From contig JAOTON010000773.1 in assembly GCA_034440635.1 (NCBI GenBank), positions 1,423,501 to 1,487,500 on the forward strand: DNA of 64,000 nt. Direction: 5' to 3'. Under the pieces are notes generated by a model, which was given only the letters and a program-made list of their open reading frames with translations, did not search any database and was not told the origin of the DNA. Origin of the DNA: Lepas anatifera. Lineage: Eukaryota; Arthropoda; Thecostraca; Lepadidae. Of this stretch, positions 11,301 through 22,960 are shown in pieces. A program made the position numbers and the translations under genes. Numbering within the stretch: the stretch's first letter is position 1; the number at the start of each line of letters is the position of its first letter.

Positions 11301-13223
11301 AATTTCAGCAATCGATTACCGTCAACCATGTGTCACAGACCAGTACGGTACCGCTTCCATCAAATTTATCCATGCGTTGGTTAGTCAAGTACGCTGTTTT
11401 CTACAGCGCCACCATGGAAATAATGCAATTAGAAGGTGGTTGTTGGAGGTTTTGCGCTAAAAGCATTGGTCATGAAGTCTCGAGAGGATATGAGACTGGC
11501 CGTTTATTTATTCACCGATAGTCTATCGAGTAGCAGGACAAATGCACGTGCGTTCGCTGAATTATCGCGCACAACTATCGCTTTATCGGCCCCTCCCGGC
11601 CCTAATCCGGCGATATCCCCCATTGTAGCGTGCGCTCGCGGAATTGCGACCCTGGCAGAGCCTGGCTGCCAAACGTTACTCATGGGTAGAACAACTGAAT
11701 TGTCGCTTCAGGGGCAACTTATCTGCAGATACTGCGGTATTTCGTCGTATGGAACGTCGCTATTGTACTTATTTTCTCTCAGTAGCTCCACTAAGACTAA
11801 GCCACGGCTTTTCCTGGAGGGGAATCGTTTCCATCCCCCGATAGTTTCCATGACCTGCCTCTGATTTCTTTAGCATCACTATCAGTTCTATATAAGCTGG
11901 TCTATGGAATTTAAGGACATATGCCAATGCTGCTTACTGTTGGTATGCCAACATTGCTGGGCCCTCACGTCCTCCAGTAGAAATCCTAGGGTCCATAATG
12001 AGCTGTACTAAATCCAGACGTACGGTTCATACCCCTGACGATCTTATCAGTGCTGGAATGTCGCTGCTGCTGGCTGCTGGCGTCCCCTCAGTTCTGACTG
12101 GAGGTTCTGGAGGGATCCGCAGGACACTTCCGGCATTGCGACCTTGAACAGGGGTGGTTTCGCGACCTGTGGTTATCCTGGTGTAGGCCCGCTTGCTTCC
12201 AGCAGCGCGGCTCGCCGCCGGCGATGCCGCGAGTCTAACGTGGTCGTAACGATTACGCTCTGTTGGTACAAGTGTAAACGGATGTTGGGTTGTCATTTGT
12301 TTCCCGTGGCCGTTGGGCTAATGATGGCCGATCCGTGCCATCTGCCGTAGCTCTCGGTCGTTGGTGCGTACTTCTGTACCTCCCGGGCGCTCTGGGACGC
12401 GTTTCGGCTGTGTCCCGAGGGAAAACGACTCCTCTGTGGCGTTACTCCGGCTTCAAACTACTTCATTTATGTCGCCCGGGGCTGTATTGGTCATTGTAGT
12501 GGACGTCTAACCTTCTTGTAGATGCGGGGGCCCCAAATTATTCAGCATTTGTATCTGCTATTAGCATGCTGGTTTGTGCAAGCGTTCTTTGACAGCTCGA
12601 TTGTGAGACCCGCAAGGCGTAATCCCTTGTCTCTTTCCAACTGCGATGTTATGAAAATTAATTTATTTTCGCGCTTGCGATTTGAATTCGTGTTTTATAT
12701 ACATTCCTAGCGTTTGCACTCATTATTTTCCATCTTGTGAGAAATTATTGTTTTTCAATTGGGATGTTAATGGAGTAAAAATACAAACCTCATACTTGTA
12801 ATTGTAAAACATAAGAATTTATTTAAGAGCTAGTTTTCTGATAAAATTGTGCACCTTGCCGCTCACCGTTTTCCAAAACTGGTTCTTTGTAATCAATGGG
12901 AAGCATTGTTTTTTGGTCAACGAATTCGCCATGCATCGTTTGGTTGCAAAACCTTTGCAGGCCAAGTTGCTGATTTCAGGATGAAAAAACGCTGATTTCA
13001 GGATTAGTGCTGCGATTTTTAAGGTTTAGCAACGGGTTAAACATCAGCAGAGTAAAACTATCGTCATGCACAAATGTGTCAACGTTTCAAAGTCATGAAA
13101 ATGTCAAGAATTAAAGGCTCGGGTATAGTCTATTTAAAGCAACAGCGAATGGAGTTATTTCATTTTTATCAGAACTGGTTATTCTCTAGTTTCAAAAGTC
13201 ATTGCTATCCAGAGACCGCCACC

Positions 13224-13518
13224 CATAGGCGGATCAAGGGGGACACTCGTCCCCATCCCCACCCGATCGAGTGCGGCATGAAATCACGGCGCCCCCTGGA
13301 ATGTCGCTTGCCACCCTCTCCCCCAGGCTCAGCATGCTTGTATCGACGCCCCCGCGATAAGATCTGGCGCCCGCCTGATAGGTTTTGCCTCACAAAAGCG
13401 GCGCTCCCCTGGTTCGGATGGCGCCCCTCGACGACAAAGCGGCGCTCCCTGGTTCGGATGGCGCCCCTAGACGATGTGCCACCCCCTTCCTCCATCGGCA
13501 ATCCTGGGTCCGCCTATG
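13224..13518 (+). mobile_element. hAT-like non-autonomous element, family A copy 2
   Basis: A 295-bp element runs from CATAGGCGGATCAAGGGGG to GGGTCCGCCTATG, with clearly inverted termini. The flanks are CCGCCACC (13216-13223) and GCGCCACC (13519-13526), seven of eight identical. The interior contains a short duplication (GGTTCGGATGGCGCCCCT, twice near 13420 and 13453) and the family blocks seen at 249-479 and 22758-22960. Open frames across it are accidental. Confidence 0.8.
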
Positions 13519-13526
13519 GCGCCACC

Positions 13527-15716
13527 AGGCTAATAGACCTCTTCGTTACAGAGGTGTAGGGTGTCGGCTTGAATTGGTAATCAGTGACACTCGGGGACTC
13601 GGTGCCCTGAGCCCTGGTTAAGTTCTGAATCGTGGTCAACGGGAGAGACGACGGGTGAGTGGGAGAAGTGATGACCGCTTGGGATTGGGGTGTCGACTTG
13701 TGATAGGGAGGCGGGCGTGAAGAGAACTCGACCAATTAGGTCATGTGAAAAACACCTGGTTACCATGCTAGGATTGCGACGGAGGATAGTATCACTGCTG
13801 TCATTTCTCAAGCTGAAATTTCAGTTGAGCGCTGTTGTTATTTCTCTGATGGCGTAGATTAGACAGTGTGTGTTACATCACCCGTTCGCCTCCACGCGTA
13901 ATCTGGAGCGTTAGCCCTGCGGGAGGCATCTGTAAACGTCGGAGGGCTGTTTGGTGCGGTCGGTAACCAGTCCGGTCTTAGGCCCGGGGGAAATGCGTCG
14001 AGAGGGTGATGGGAGTTAGATGATCGGACTCGAGCTCTGGAGCTTATGGCGATGGCTTGTTGCGTCACGTCGGAGGATGAATGGGGGCTGTTGAAACAAG
14101 GTCGACCTGGTGAATGGATGGCTTCGCTTTAGAATCGCAGCCTTCTGTTTACGATAATTTTACTGCGTAAGTATCCAGCGCAGAGCATTGATACCCGCCT
14201 GAATGCCAATGAGTAGATACAGACCATGTGAGCGGGGAGTCCATGACCAACAGTTGAATGCGCAGCAGTGACTTTCGTCAAGCCTCAGCATGCCAAACAA
14301 TTCAGAAGCGCCTGTTCTCCTCCTCCACTTATGCTATTTGGGATACAAAATAAAGCCGACGTACCTTAACACGCGCATTGACGGGGTCTGAGCCACCTTC
14401 GGATTGACGAGGGGGCGGGTACCCGCCCCTAAGATCTCGAGAACCACGGTAGGTAGCAAAAACGGTAAACGGCGTTGGGTAGCCTCCCCTTTCCATCGAA
14501 AATATTTGAGTATTTTTTGTCAGGTACATTTAAGGTACCAGAGTTAAAACATGCCGTCACATGCCGTCATAGGGATAACATGTAAATTAAGTTTTTCGGC
14601 CATTTCATCTGAACAAGTAAAGATAGAGCAAAACGACTGAACTCTTGAATCCTCGCGCAGCCGAATCGAATGATATATGATTTGTCGTGCTAGGTCAATC
14701 AAGATTTGACCTGACCTGGGTAGGTCAGGATCAATTATATAAATGCATATCATTGGAACCGCAAGCCATGGCGAGTCTAATGAAGCTAAAATAAACGCTC
14801 TATCCCATCTGTTACTGAGTTATTGTAAACCATATTTCATGTATTACATGGGGGTCATGCTTCGTACCTGCCTTAGGTATCGTATAAAAATACCGGACAT
14901 ATTTTGAGAACTCGGTGAGACATTATGTGATATGAGTTTATTGGATAGTTCCCTGCTCCGACTTATGCTATCTTAATTTTTGAGGTCGGGTCTTGACCTG
15001 TACTGGTGCCTGACTGGTGCCTATTAAAATTTTGGTTGCAAAATGATGGGAAGGTTGTCGGGGGGGGGTTCTGTGGGGGGGGTCCGTTTTAATGACCAAT
15101 TACAGTTAATGATGGGGCAATTCTTGTGGCACTGACACCCAGGCTTGCGCCGCCTTACATGGTCAGTTGAAATCTCCATAGAGTCAGAGGCCTTGGATTC
15201 CATCAACGGACCTCTTAACAAGTGCTGCCTCCTGGTTATAACTCATTTACCCCCGGCACGGTCGGCTCTTTGCCGGGCCTCATGCCGCCACATTCTTAGC
15301 TGAAGAGCACTTGCAGCGGTGGACTCGGCGCACGTTCTCCCGACTGAGCGATCCGGCCTTGGCCAGAGTGCGGTTTCAGTTTTATTAGTGGCGGTGTTCC
15401 GTCGTTGTAAAACGCCCGGCCGACGCCCACGGGCTGTTCGGGGTAATTCTCGCCCACGACCTGATGTGGTGGCCGACCGCAGCTGGCGCTTGCAGAGGCT
15501 GCGGTCTCGTCGGTAGCAGCCGAATGTGCTGCTCTTAGATCCCTGTTTGTCGGGGTTTTTATGATGATGTGGAGGAGAGGAACTAATGTCTCACGCTTTG
15601 CTTCTATTCAGCAGATGTTTAGCACTGTGAGGTACTAGCAAGTATCCTAAGTGATGGAAAAATAGCGGAACAGTCTAATGCTAATCTGAGGGTGGTGAGC
15701 CATTCGGTTTCCCTAC
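13527..15716. other. Intergenic DNA upstream of host gene
   Basis: No gene is recognised. The stretch holds the second TTAA element (14366-15043), a run of G's at about 15060-15085, and CpG-rich sequence from 15240 to 15540 just upstream of the gene. Confidence 0.55.
14366..15043 (-). mobile_element. TTAA-flanked DNA transposon, copy 2, truncated, inverted
   Basis: This is the reverse-complement relative of 1162-1956. It begins TTAACACGCGCATTGACGGGG and contains the same hairpin (GGGGCGG-GTAC-CCGCCCC near 14412-14429), the TATCCCTATGACGG block and the AGGTCA-rich blocks in mirrored order. Homology stops near 15043, before the other terminus expected from copy 1, so that end is missing or replaced by a poly-G stretch. 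It is non-coding. Confidence 0.6.
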
Positions 15717-15746
15717 TATAAATGAAGACCAGGCGAGAACCAGTGC
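15717..15746 (+). promoter_or_regulatory. Candidate TATA core promoter of the host gene
   Basis: TATAAA at 15717-15722 lies 25 bp before an initiator-like CCAGTG (A at 15742). That would give a short 5' leader of about 97 nt before the ATG at 15839. A competing reading is that TTTGTCAG at 15815-15822 is a splice acceptor and transcription starts further upstream. No downstream promoter element is obvious. Confidence 0.35.
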
Positions 15747-15838
15747 GGAAAGGATAACTTCGTTTTTGTTGTTGACTAATGTTTGCGAAAACGTGAACTG
15801 TTCTCTAGAGACAGTCTTTGTCAGTCTGAACGTCAAAG

Positions 15839-16558
15839 ATGTCTCTGAAGCGGAAAAAGAAGCCGGCGGCTGAGCCTGTGTTGGACGCGTCCAACAAGCG
15901 CTTCAGCGCGTACAGCTTCAGTGAGCTGAAGATCCCGGCCATGCCGGTGATGGACACGGACTACGAGGCCGAGGTGGAGCAGAAGCTGACGGAGCTGACG
16001 TTGGGCAACTCCTCCAAGACGGACGGTGCTTCTTGCGCGATGGAGGCTGCCTTGGAGAACTGTGGCATGACAGTGGACAGCAGCAACTACGTCGGCCGCA
16101 GCGAGCTGCTCTGTGAGCGGCTGCAGACGGTGCCCGAGTTCAAGATCCCAGCCCCGCCGAAGCTGACCATCCCGAAGTCCACCTCTCTTCAGGAGTGTCT
16201 CTCCCGTCCAGCACCAGTGCCCTCCGCGGCGGGGGTGCTCCCCCTCCGCCAAGTGTCACCCAGCAGCGTCTGTACCGACGCTCTCTGAGCGCGGCGCTGC
16301 CCCACTACTGCAGTTTGGAGCGTCGACCACGGCCTGGCCAGCGACCTCAGGTCTGGATGGTACGCAGCCAGAGCTTCACCGACGTCTGCGACCCCGCCAC
16401 GCTGCGGGTGGGACAGCAGGAGGATGGTGCTGTGGTAGACTCTGTGGGAAGGCCGCCGCTGCGCGGGGGAGGGCGCATGGATGACAGAGAGAGGAGGAAT
16501 TCGATCAGGAAGAGCATGAGGGCTATCAGCGGAAGCTGGAGGAATCTGCTCAAACAAG
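15839..16558 (+). CDS. First coding exon of an unrecognised host gene
   Basis: The ATG at 15839 (context CAAAG-ATG-T) opens a protein with a basic start (KRKKK at residues 4-8, possibly a nuclear localisation signal). KIPA-type motifs follow (FSELKIPAMP and PEFKIPAPPKLTIP), then a Pro/Ser-rich stretch and basophilic kinase-like sites (YRRSLS, RSQSFTD, RRNS). Its codons are GC-rich, unlike the surroundings. The exon ends at G16558 before GTAAGT and leaves one base of a split codon. The reading frame changes inside the exon. The first frame is good to about 16190 and then stops at 16287; the later frame is open from 16117 and runs to the donor. One missing base (or two extra) between about 16117 and 16286 would join them. 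I recognise no domain; the protein appears mostly disordered. Confidence 0.7.
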
Positions 16559-18119
16559 GTAAGTGCCGTGAAAGGTTTTTCTGTGGCTGACTAGGATCAT
16601 ATAGAACTTTGAGTTTGACCGGCAATTTAATGGATGCTATGGATGGTTTTATGGTCGTAGTTCTCAGACCGTTTTTCTACATTTTGGCATAGAAGTAAGA
16701 AAAGTGAAAGTATTCAAAATCAAATATTAATTATATTCGTTCCTTGTCCTTAATGACTAATTTATTCTAACGGGCCATACTCTTAATGATCACAAATCTA
16801 TGCGTGCCTCTAATCAGTACCATTCTTTTCATTGCAAAAATGGCCGCAGATTAACGCTCAATTATGCGTCTGTAATAAGCAGCACGCTCCCCGTATCAAT
16901 CGCAGTCTTCCCAGGTGCAGACCTCGGTAATTAAAAGTGCGTGATAATCCATGCTTGTAGCAACGCATCTCCCGTGCGATATTCGCGCGTCAGCTCCCAG
17001 CTGAACAAGTGCTTGCGCGGGAATTATCCACTGGATGCCAGGTGTTCACTCCCCCTCCCCTTGCACGCGCTGCACAGCACCCCCGCCGACGCGAACAAGC
17101 TTTGCTCTGTTCGCGCTGACTGCCGCTCGTGCATGCAATCCGAGGTCCCGGCACGCTGTGTGTGTCCGTGTGTGTGGCCTCCCGCGACCTTGTAAGGACG
17201 CATGTACGCAGTGGCGCGTTGAACACCTGGAGACAGGGTGATTGTTCGTGTAGAATGTGCAGCATACCGAGCTCAAGATGACTACGCAAAGCAGTTGTGT
17301 GCTATGTTTCGGATATATGTGACGGCGTCGTTTGGATCGGTAGTTATGCGATATGGTTTGTGCTTACTAATCCTGCGATTGGTATTTTTGTGCGTATCAG
17401 TGGTAGATATAGCGCCGGTACCTGGGAGGGATGTAGTCGGACATTTTCAACGTGACACTACACAGAATCGAAAAGTTATTTTCAAAGAATCATCTTTCTA
17501 TGTACAGGAAATTTCCCGCCGGGGGGGCGGGGCGGAACCCTTTGTTCCCATGACAACCAACACGTGTCGCAGCCACTGCGAATCGGGAGGGAAGGTGGCG
17601 ACGGTCCGGCCGTCCCACAGGTGTCGAGGATGGGGTTGATAATGGTTGGACAGGTGTGCACGGGACCCGGCACTCCCAGCAACAGTGATGATTGACAGAT
17701 TTTCCGATAAATACGAAGTAGATGTACAAGATTAGCAGATTTATGTGCTTGCTTACGTAAGGCTGGCGAAGAACTGTTACTTTGGCCATGTTGTTGTGAA
17801 GGACAATCTGTCCAATCAATCTGGGCATCCGTATGAAACTGACAAGCAGATTCAGTAGTTTCATATTAAATAATGCATGCTTACCTCCATTGGTGTCGTG
17901 ACTGTGAGGCCAGGTAGCCCCAGCACACAAAAGAAAGAACTCAGGTTCTAACAGAAGTTGGATGTTCATCGAGAGCTTCACCGCGATAGGGTACCAAGAG
18001 TCCAAACTCGAAGTTTTTTTCCTGTATGGATTAGTTTTCTCAGCGATGAGTCATGGTTTCACTGACGATCTCGTCCTCCCCACACTTTTTGTCGGGGGGT
18101 TATGCTCTTGCCCACATTC

Positions 18120-18137
18120 ACCACACACACACACAAT
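18120..18137. repeat. (CA)n microsatellite
   Basis: A short CA dinucleotide run lies within the large intron, flanked by CAC/CAT-rich sequence. Confidence 0.8.
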
Positions 18138-21100
18138 ACAGTTTTTCTACAGCGAGGCAATTATACTTCCCGGCGACGATAGGTGGCAGCATCATAGACG
18201 TGCAATCATCCGTCGGTACTCGGCGGGGGCTGGATCTGGCAGCTCTGATTGCGCTCGCGATTCGACAGACGCGGTGGAAGCGCGGGCTGCCAAAGTCAGC
18301 GCGATTTAAGTGGCGCTCTGACGGCTCCGGCGGCGACCTGTGGCGCGGCGTTAGCGGCGATGGCATGACGGCGCTAAATTAAAACTCACGGAAGTTGGTG
18401 GAAAGGTATTCCGGCTTCCAGTCTGAATTCGCCTGAGATGATGTCATTGCTCTGGAGTTACGTGGGAGATGAACGGAGGCTCCTGCTTGGCGCGATTTGT
18501 TCTTGGCAGTTGTGCATTCTCATTCTACGAAAGAACACAATCTACTTCTTCGTCCTTTATCTGTGGGAATCTAGAACCCTCGCCAGACAGCAAAGTTCAG
18601 AGATCAATGGCCTCGGGTGCCCGAAGCCTGATTGGTGTCTCCCATTGGACCACTGGTGCACCTCGGAGGCGCGCAGGCCGGGACCTGCTTAGGAGGCTGC
18701 AGATGTGAGACGACCTCGTGCTGTCGCGAGCAGACACCTCGCAGACGACACGCACGCGTTCGGTTCGGCGTGCAGTGACTTGCGAGGCTCTCAATGTACC
18801 GGTCGTGTCTGAAACCTCTGACATTTCTGTTCACACTGGTATACAGTGCTGTTTTTGGTTCCTATGTATGATGCATGTGTAGTCGGTACATGGCTAGCGT
18901 TTTCGAACTATCACTGCTCTTTTGCTAAACCAGTGATTGACAACTCTGCTCCGTTGTGACCAGAGGTCACTGACCGCGGTAGCCTTTGCCGCAGCCCCAG
19001 TCGTACCCCCATCCCCGTGCGTTGCAGCCGTCTGTCAGTCCAGCGTGGGGATCAGCGACATCCGAGGTACCCTTTCTGTTGAGTGTATTGTCTTGCGTGC
19101 GGGGCGGCTCGGTACTGATGCTATCGCCGCTGCCGGCGGGATTGTGGAGGGTTCACTTGTCGATACAGATGTCCCAGTGTCGGGTGATGATGCCTGAAGT
19201 CGTCATTGTTGCAGTTGTTGCAGTTGCAGTTGTGGAAGGCTGCTAGCCCGGTCGAAAGCTCTGTCGCGGATCGCCAGCTTTGTTTCGCAGGTATCGTAGG
19301 CGTGATTTGTATTTCTAACAAGCCGGAGCGGTTCTGGTGGAAATTGCTGGAATGCCTGATGCTCTTTCTCACCATGTTGGTGACGATGAGGTCGGCTTTG
19401 CTGCGGAAATTTGCCTGCTATTAGTCCCACCTGTTGCGGTACTGCCTAGCTGGGAAGCTTTACTGAGGGACATCTTAAGAAGCAATCTCGGTAATGCCGA
19501 ACGTCATGATGCAACGGTTTGAAAATCTGAGGTCACTGAAGGTGGTTAATTCGTTACCGTAAGCACGGTAACTAGTATGGCTACTATCAACAGATCGGAT
19601 TGAACCGCATGGGCACGGATGCGGGTTTATATCTCTTTGGGGTTGCCCGGACATCCTCTATTAATGGTCGGGTTAGCGTAAAAATATTCTTTGAATTTAA
19701 TCGTTTTCATTTCTAGATTTTCATGTTAATCTTATCTAGTTTCCAAGGCGTACGTGCGGGCAAAACAAATGTATCGTGTTATCGCTTTTAATGTGCTGGT
19801 TATAGACATTGTTTCGAATTCCGACGCCCCCAAAGATTTTCGGAAATCCACGTCCCTGCACAGGGTTGGTTGAAAGTGTCCCAGAAAGTGGTGTAGATAC
19901 GGTAGCTGGAAAAACTGGCGCGAAGTAGCAGTCGAACACTTTTATATCAGAGACAGCTCGTGTATTCGATGATGGGAAAGCGGCTGCTTAGGTCCCCACA
20001 GCTGCCGATTTTCTGGCCGATAAAGAAAACCATTTTTCATGTTGAACATGACCTGGCCTTCTTGGGAGCTGGTAGATGACATCACAGGCCATCCGTGGAT
20101 CGGCAAAGCGCGTGGTTTGGATCCAGGACGTCTGTGGATGATCAGAGGCACGAGTTCCAGTAGTATCTGATGTAAAGTGACTGGACATGAAGGTGCGGTG
20201 CCTTTGGAAGCGGTGCGCAACGCGTTATGGAGATGCAGTTGCGGCTCATGCCTGGTTGGTGGTTTTCATGAGTGCTTTGATGTGTTATGTACTGCTTTAT
20301 ATGCTGACATGGCTGAAGCAATGCTGCCCAGCTCACGAATTGTCAACTTGAGCTCAGCGCTTGTCAAGGATGATGGATTGGCGAACGGGATCCGCGGTGA
20401 GGTCGGATCCGATCGTCAATCTGTTGACATGTCAAAAACTTGTCCTGGAAATTTTTTATTTGTATCGATTTTTTCTTATTGTATGAATCCATAAGCAATT
20501 GGATGCTTAAAAAGGACAATCTTTTCGTTCAATAAATGGATGTTCTATCAAAGGAACTCGTCTTCCAATCTTCATGTGGATTAATCGTTTCGCAATGGAT
20601 GGTCTTTACCAACAAATGTAAAGCAGAATATGTAAATCAGCATTTGTATTGCAAGAACTTGTCCCTCAAATAAAACACCGAGCACTACTCAGTATAAGTT
20701 AGATATGCAGATGCTTCACCTGTCGAGCACTTTACCGACATGGATTTTGGCGGGCGGGATGCCATATCGCAAAACTGACATCACTAACCCCTCCCTTCCA
20801 AGTCATCACCTCCCTACAAAGTATCGGCGGGTTGTTGCTACCCTCCGACCCGGTGGTGACATCAGTACACAGTTTAGGAGAGCCGTTTGGACGGTTAGAG
20901 CGCCGTTTGCCGATCCAGTGGCTGCCGATTTGGGCACGGGAAGCGCCGGTGATGACAGTGGGCCCATGGCTGTCGTTCGCTGCAGGTCACGACACTTATT
21001 ATTCAGGAGCTTCGGATGTTTCAAGTCCAGCTCTGCAGCCGAGGCTGGACGTGGGGACGTTATGCTAATGTAAGTCGCGGATACGGTGTTGGTGTGCGGT

Positions 21101-22757
21101 TACCTGCAGTGAATACTGCTGGGATTTGCTACCTGTTCTTTGCAAGGGTATGTGCGCTCTGTGGCTGCTGCAAACCCAAAACCGAAGTTTGAAATTGGGA
21201 GAAAGTACGAATATCGGAGGTGCACGCACGCAGATACCTGCACCTAATCGGCCCCCAAAAATGTAGTTGAATGGTGCAGAGCGAGTACGGGTGCCTGACG
21301 AGACCTACAGAACTCCATAGACTACCCACCACATCATTGAAATATTAGGCGGCCGGTTAGCCTGCGGCACCAAAGAGCGGCCCCCCCCAATGAACTGTGA
21401 ATTCTACCGAAAAGACTTATGTTGTCCTTCTTGCGCTAAATCAACTGAAATCGTGAGGAATCTGTGTTGAATGAAATATCAACGGTATACACCAATTGTC
21501 TTTGAAGTCTGAACACTGAAGGAGACAAAATATTCTGAATCTGAACTCGAAAAGACAAAATGTTCAGAATCTTAGCTAGAGGAGGCAAAATATTCAGTTA
21601 CAAAATATTCAGTTAGTAAGTAAATCAGCGCCACACATTCCTGCGCTGCCTAGCGTTTAGTATTTGAATACACAGGGTATCCGTGCATATTTATAATTAT
21701 TATTACACATATTTGAATCCGTGCATATTTCCACCAAACAAAAACACCAGCTGTGCTAGTCGCTGGTCCGGGGAGCCTCTGCACAGGGTTCTGAAAAATG
21801 TCCGCAGCACGCTCCGTCTCAATACGCTGGAACAGTGGAGGTTCCAAGCCGGAGTGGCATGAGTCCAAGGGTACCGGAAATACATGATATGTATAATGTG
21901 GCGGATCCATATTCGGAAAGCTTCTTTTGTTATTTAGACCTGGAGCAAATTGTCTTAAAGGCTTAGCTTGGTTCATGAGCTTAAACTCCCAAAAGAAGCT
22001 TTTCTAGTGTGAATCCGCCATATTATTTAATAGCCATTGTCAGCAAGAAAATATTCTGTCTAACTACCCTAAGTTATATCTATACACACATATTGAAAAT
22101 ATTTGTTTGGGCCAGGGACTCGTAAGGGTGTATGAGGGTGAAATTATTTAGGTTGAAAAATGTTAACGCGGGTTTTCGAGAACCGTGACCGGTCGGTGTC
22201 CCAGCAGAGGGGGAGCCACGCCCCCCCTCCCGTGAAGATGGAGGAGTCTGCCCCCCCCGTTGGGTGTTGGATCCTTGTTCAGGCTACTCTCTGGGCCGTT
22301 ACGGTGTGCGGTTGCCACTGATCACCAGTGGCACTGTCTCTCACCATACGACTGAGCTGAGGAATGCGCTCCGACTGCCGGTCTTATGGCGTGGGCTGAG
22401 TCATGACTCATCCGTTACAAACTGGCATCCGAGAAAAAAGATCTGCGCCTTTTTGTTCAAAGATTAGAACCGGTCGGTTTCAGTCGTCAACCGCAATTTA
22501 TAGTCCTCTGGATTGAAGGTGTGTGGCATCTCTACTCGACTGAGTTTAGTATAAGGACCTAGGGACAGGTGTGGGGGAGGGGGTAGTCGCCCCTCCCCCA
22601 CTGAGTTAAAAAATTCGAGTCAGAATCTTCATCTGGATTTTTTTGGATAAACTATCGGGCTGCACTTGCGTTCTCATTTTTGTTGGTTTTGTTGTTGATG
22701 AATATGTAAAACTATAGTGGCCGGCTGCTCCTCAAACAGCCATGATGTGCCATGTAC

Positions 22758-22960
22758 CATGGCGGATCCAGGGGGCAAGCAGGGCATTTGACCCCTCTTC
22801 TCCGATCGACCCTCGACACTTCCTGAAATGTCTATCCCAGGATGCGAGAGCATTGACGCCCTTGTGATAGGTTTTGGCGCCCACATGACAGGCAAAGGGC
22901 AGGTTTTGCCACCCAAAAGTAGTACCCTCCCCCCGATCGAAAATACTGGATCTGCCTGTG
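22758..22960 (+). mobile_element. hAT-like non-autonomous element, family A copy 3
   Basis: A 203-bp element runs from CATGGCGGATCCAGGGGG to CTGGATCTGCCTGTG. The flanks are CCATGTAC (22750-22757) and CCCTGTAC (22961-22968), seven of eight identical. Shared interior blocks include GATCGACCCTCG, CCTGAAATGTC and TGATAGGTTTTGGCGCCC. It lies within the large intron and is non-coding. Confidence 0.8.

Larger units (their letters stand above)
6485..13215. other. Intergenic DNA with few recognisable elements
   Basis: I see no gene. The block contains the family-B MITE at 8160-8318 with its flanking 37-bp repeats and a solo LINE-type 3' hairpin at 7613-7668. The rest shows no repeat structure that I can define. 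Frames near 10000-10200 on both strands (about 70-105 codons) resemble no family that I know. Confidence 0.55.

Noticed and set aside
13074..13559. A 161-codon open frame on the + strand.
   Set aside because: Most of it runs through the non-autonomous hAT-like element at 13224-13518.
16195..16211. A 17-base GT...AG segment whose removal would restore the first-exon frame.
   Set aside because: Far below the minimum size of animal spliceosomal introns; a one-base assembly or mutation indel is simpler.
16231..16246. G- and C-runs that might allow programmed -1 frameshifting in the host exon.
   Set aside because: Neither run forms an in-frame X XXY YYZ heptamer with matching A-site pairing, and no conserved downstream structure is evident.
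17490..18005. A 171-codon open frame on the minus strand inside the intron.
   Set aside because: No domain, no codon bias, and composition like the surrounding intron.
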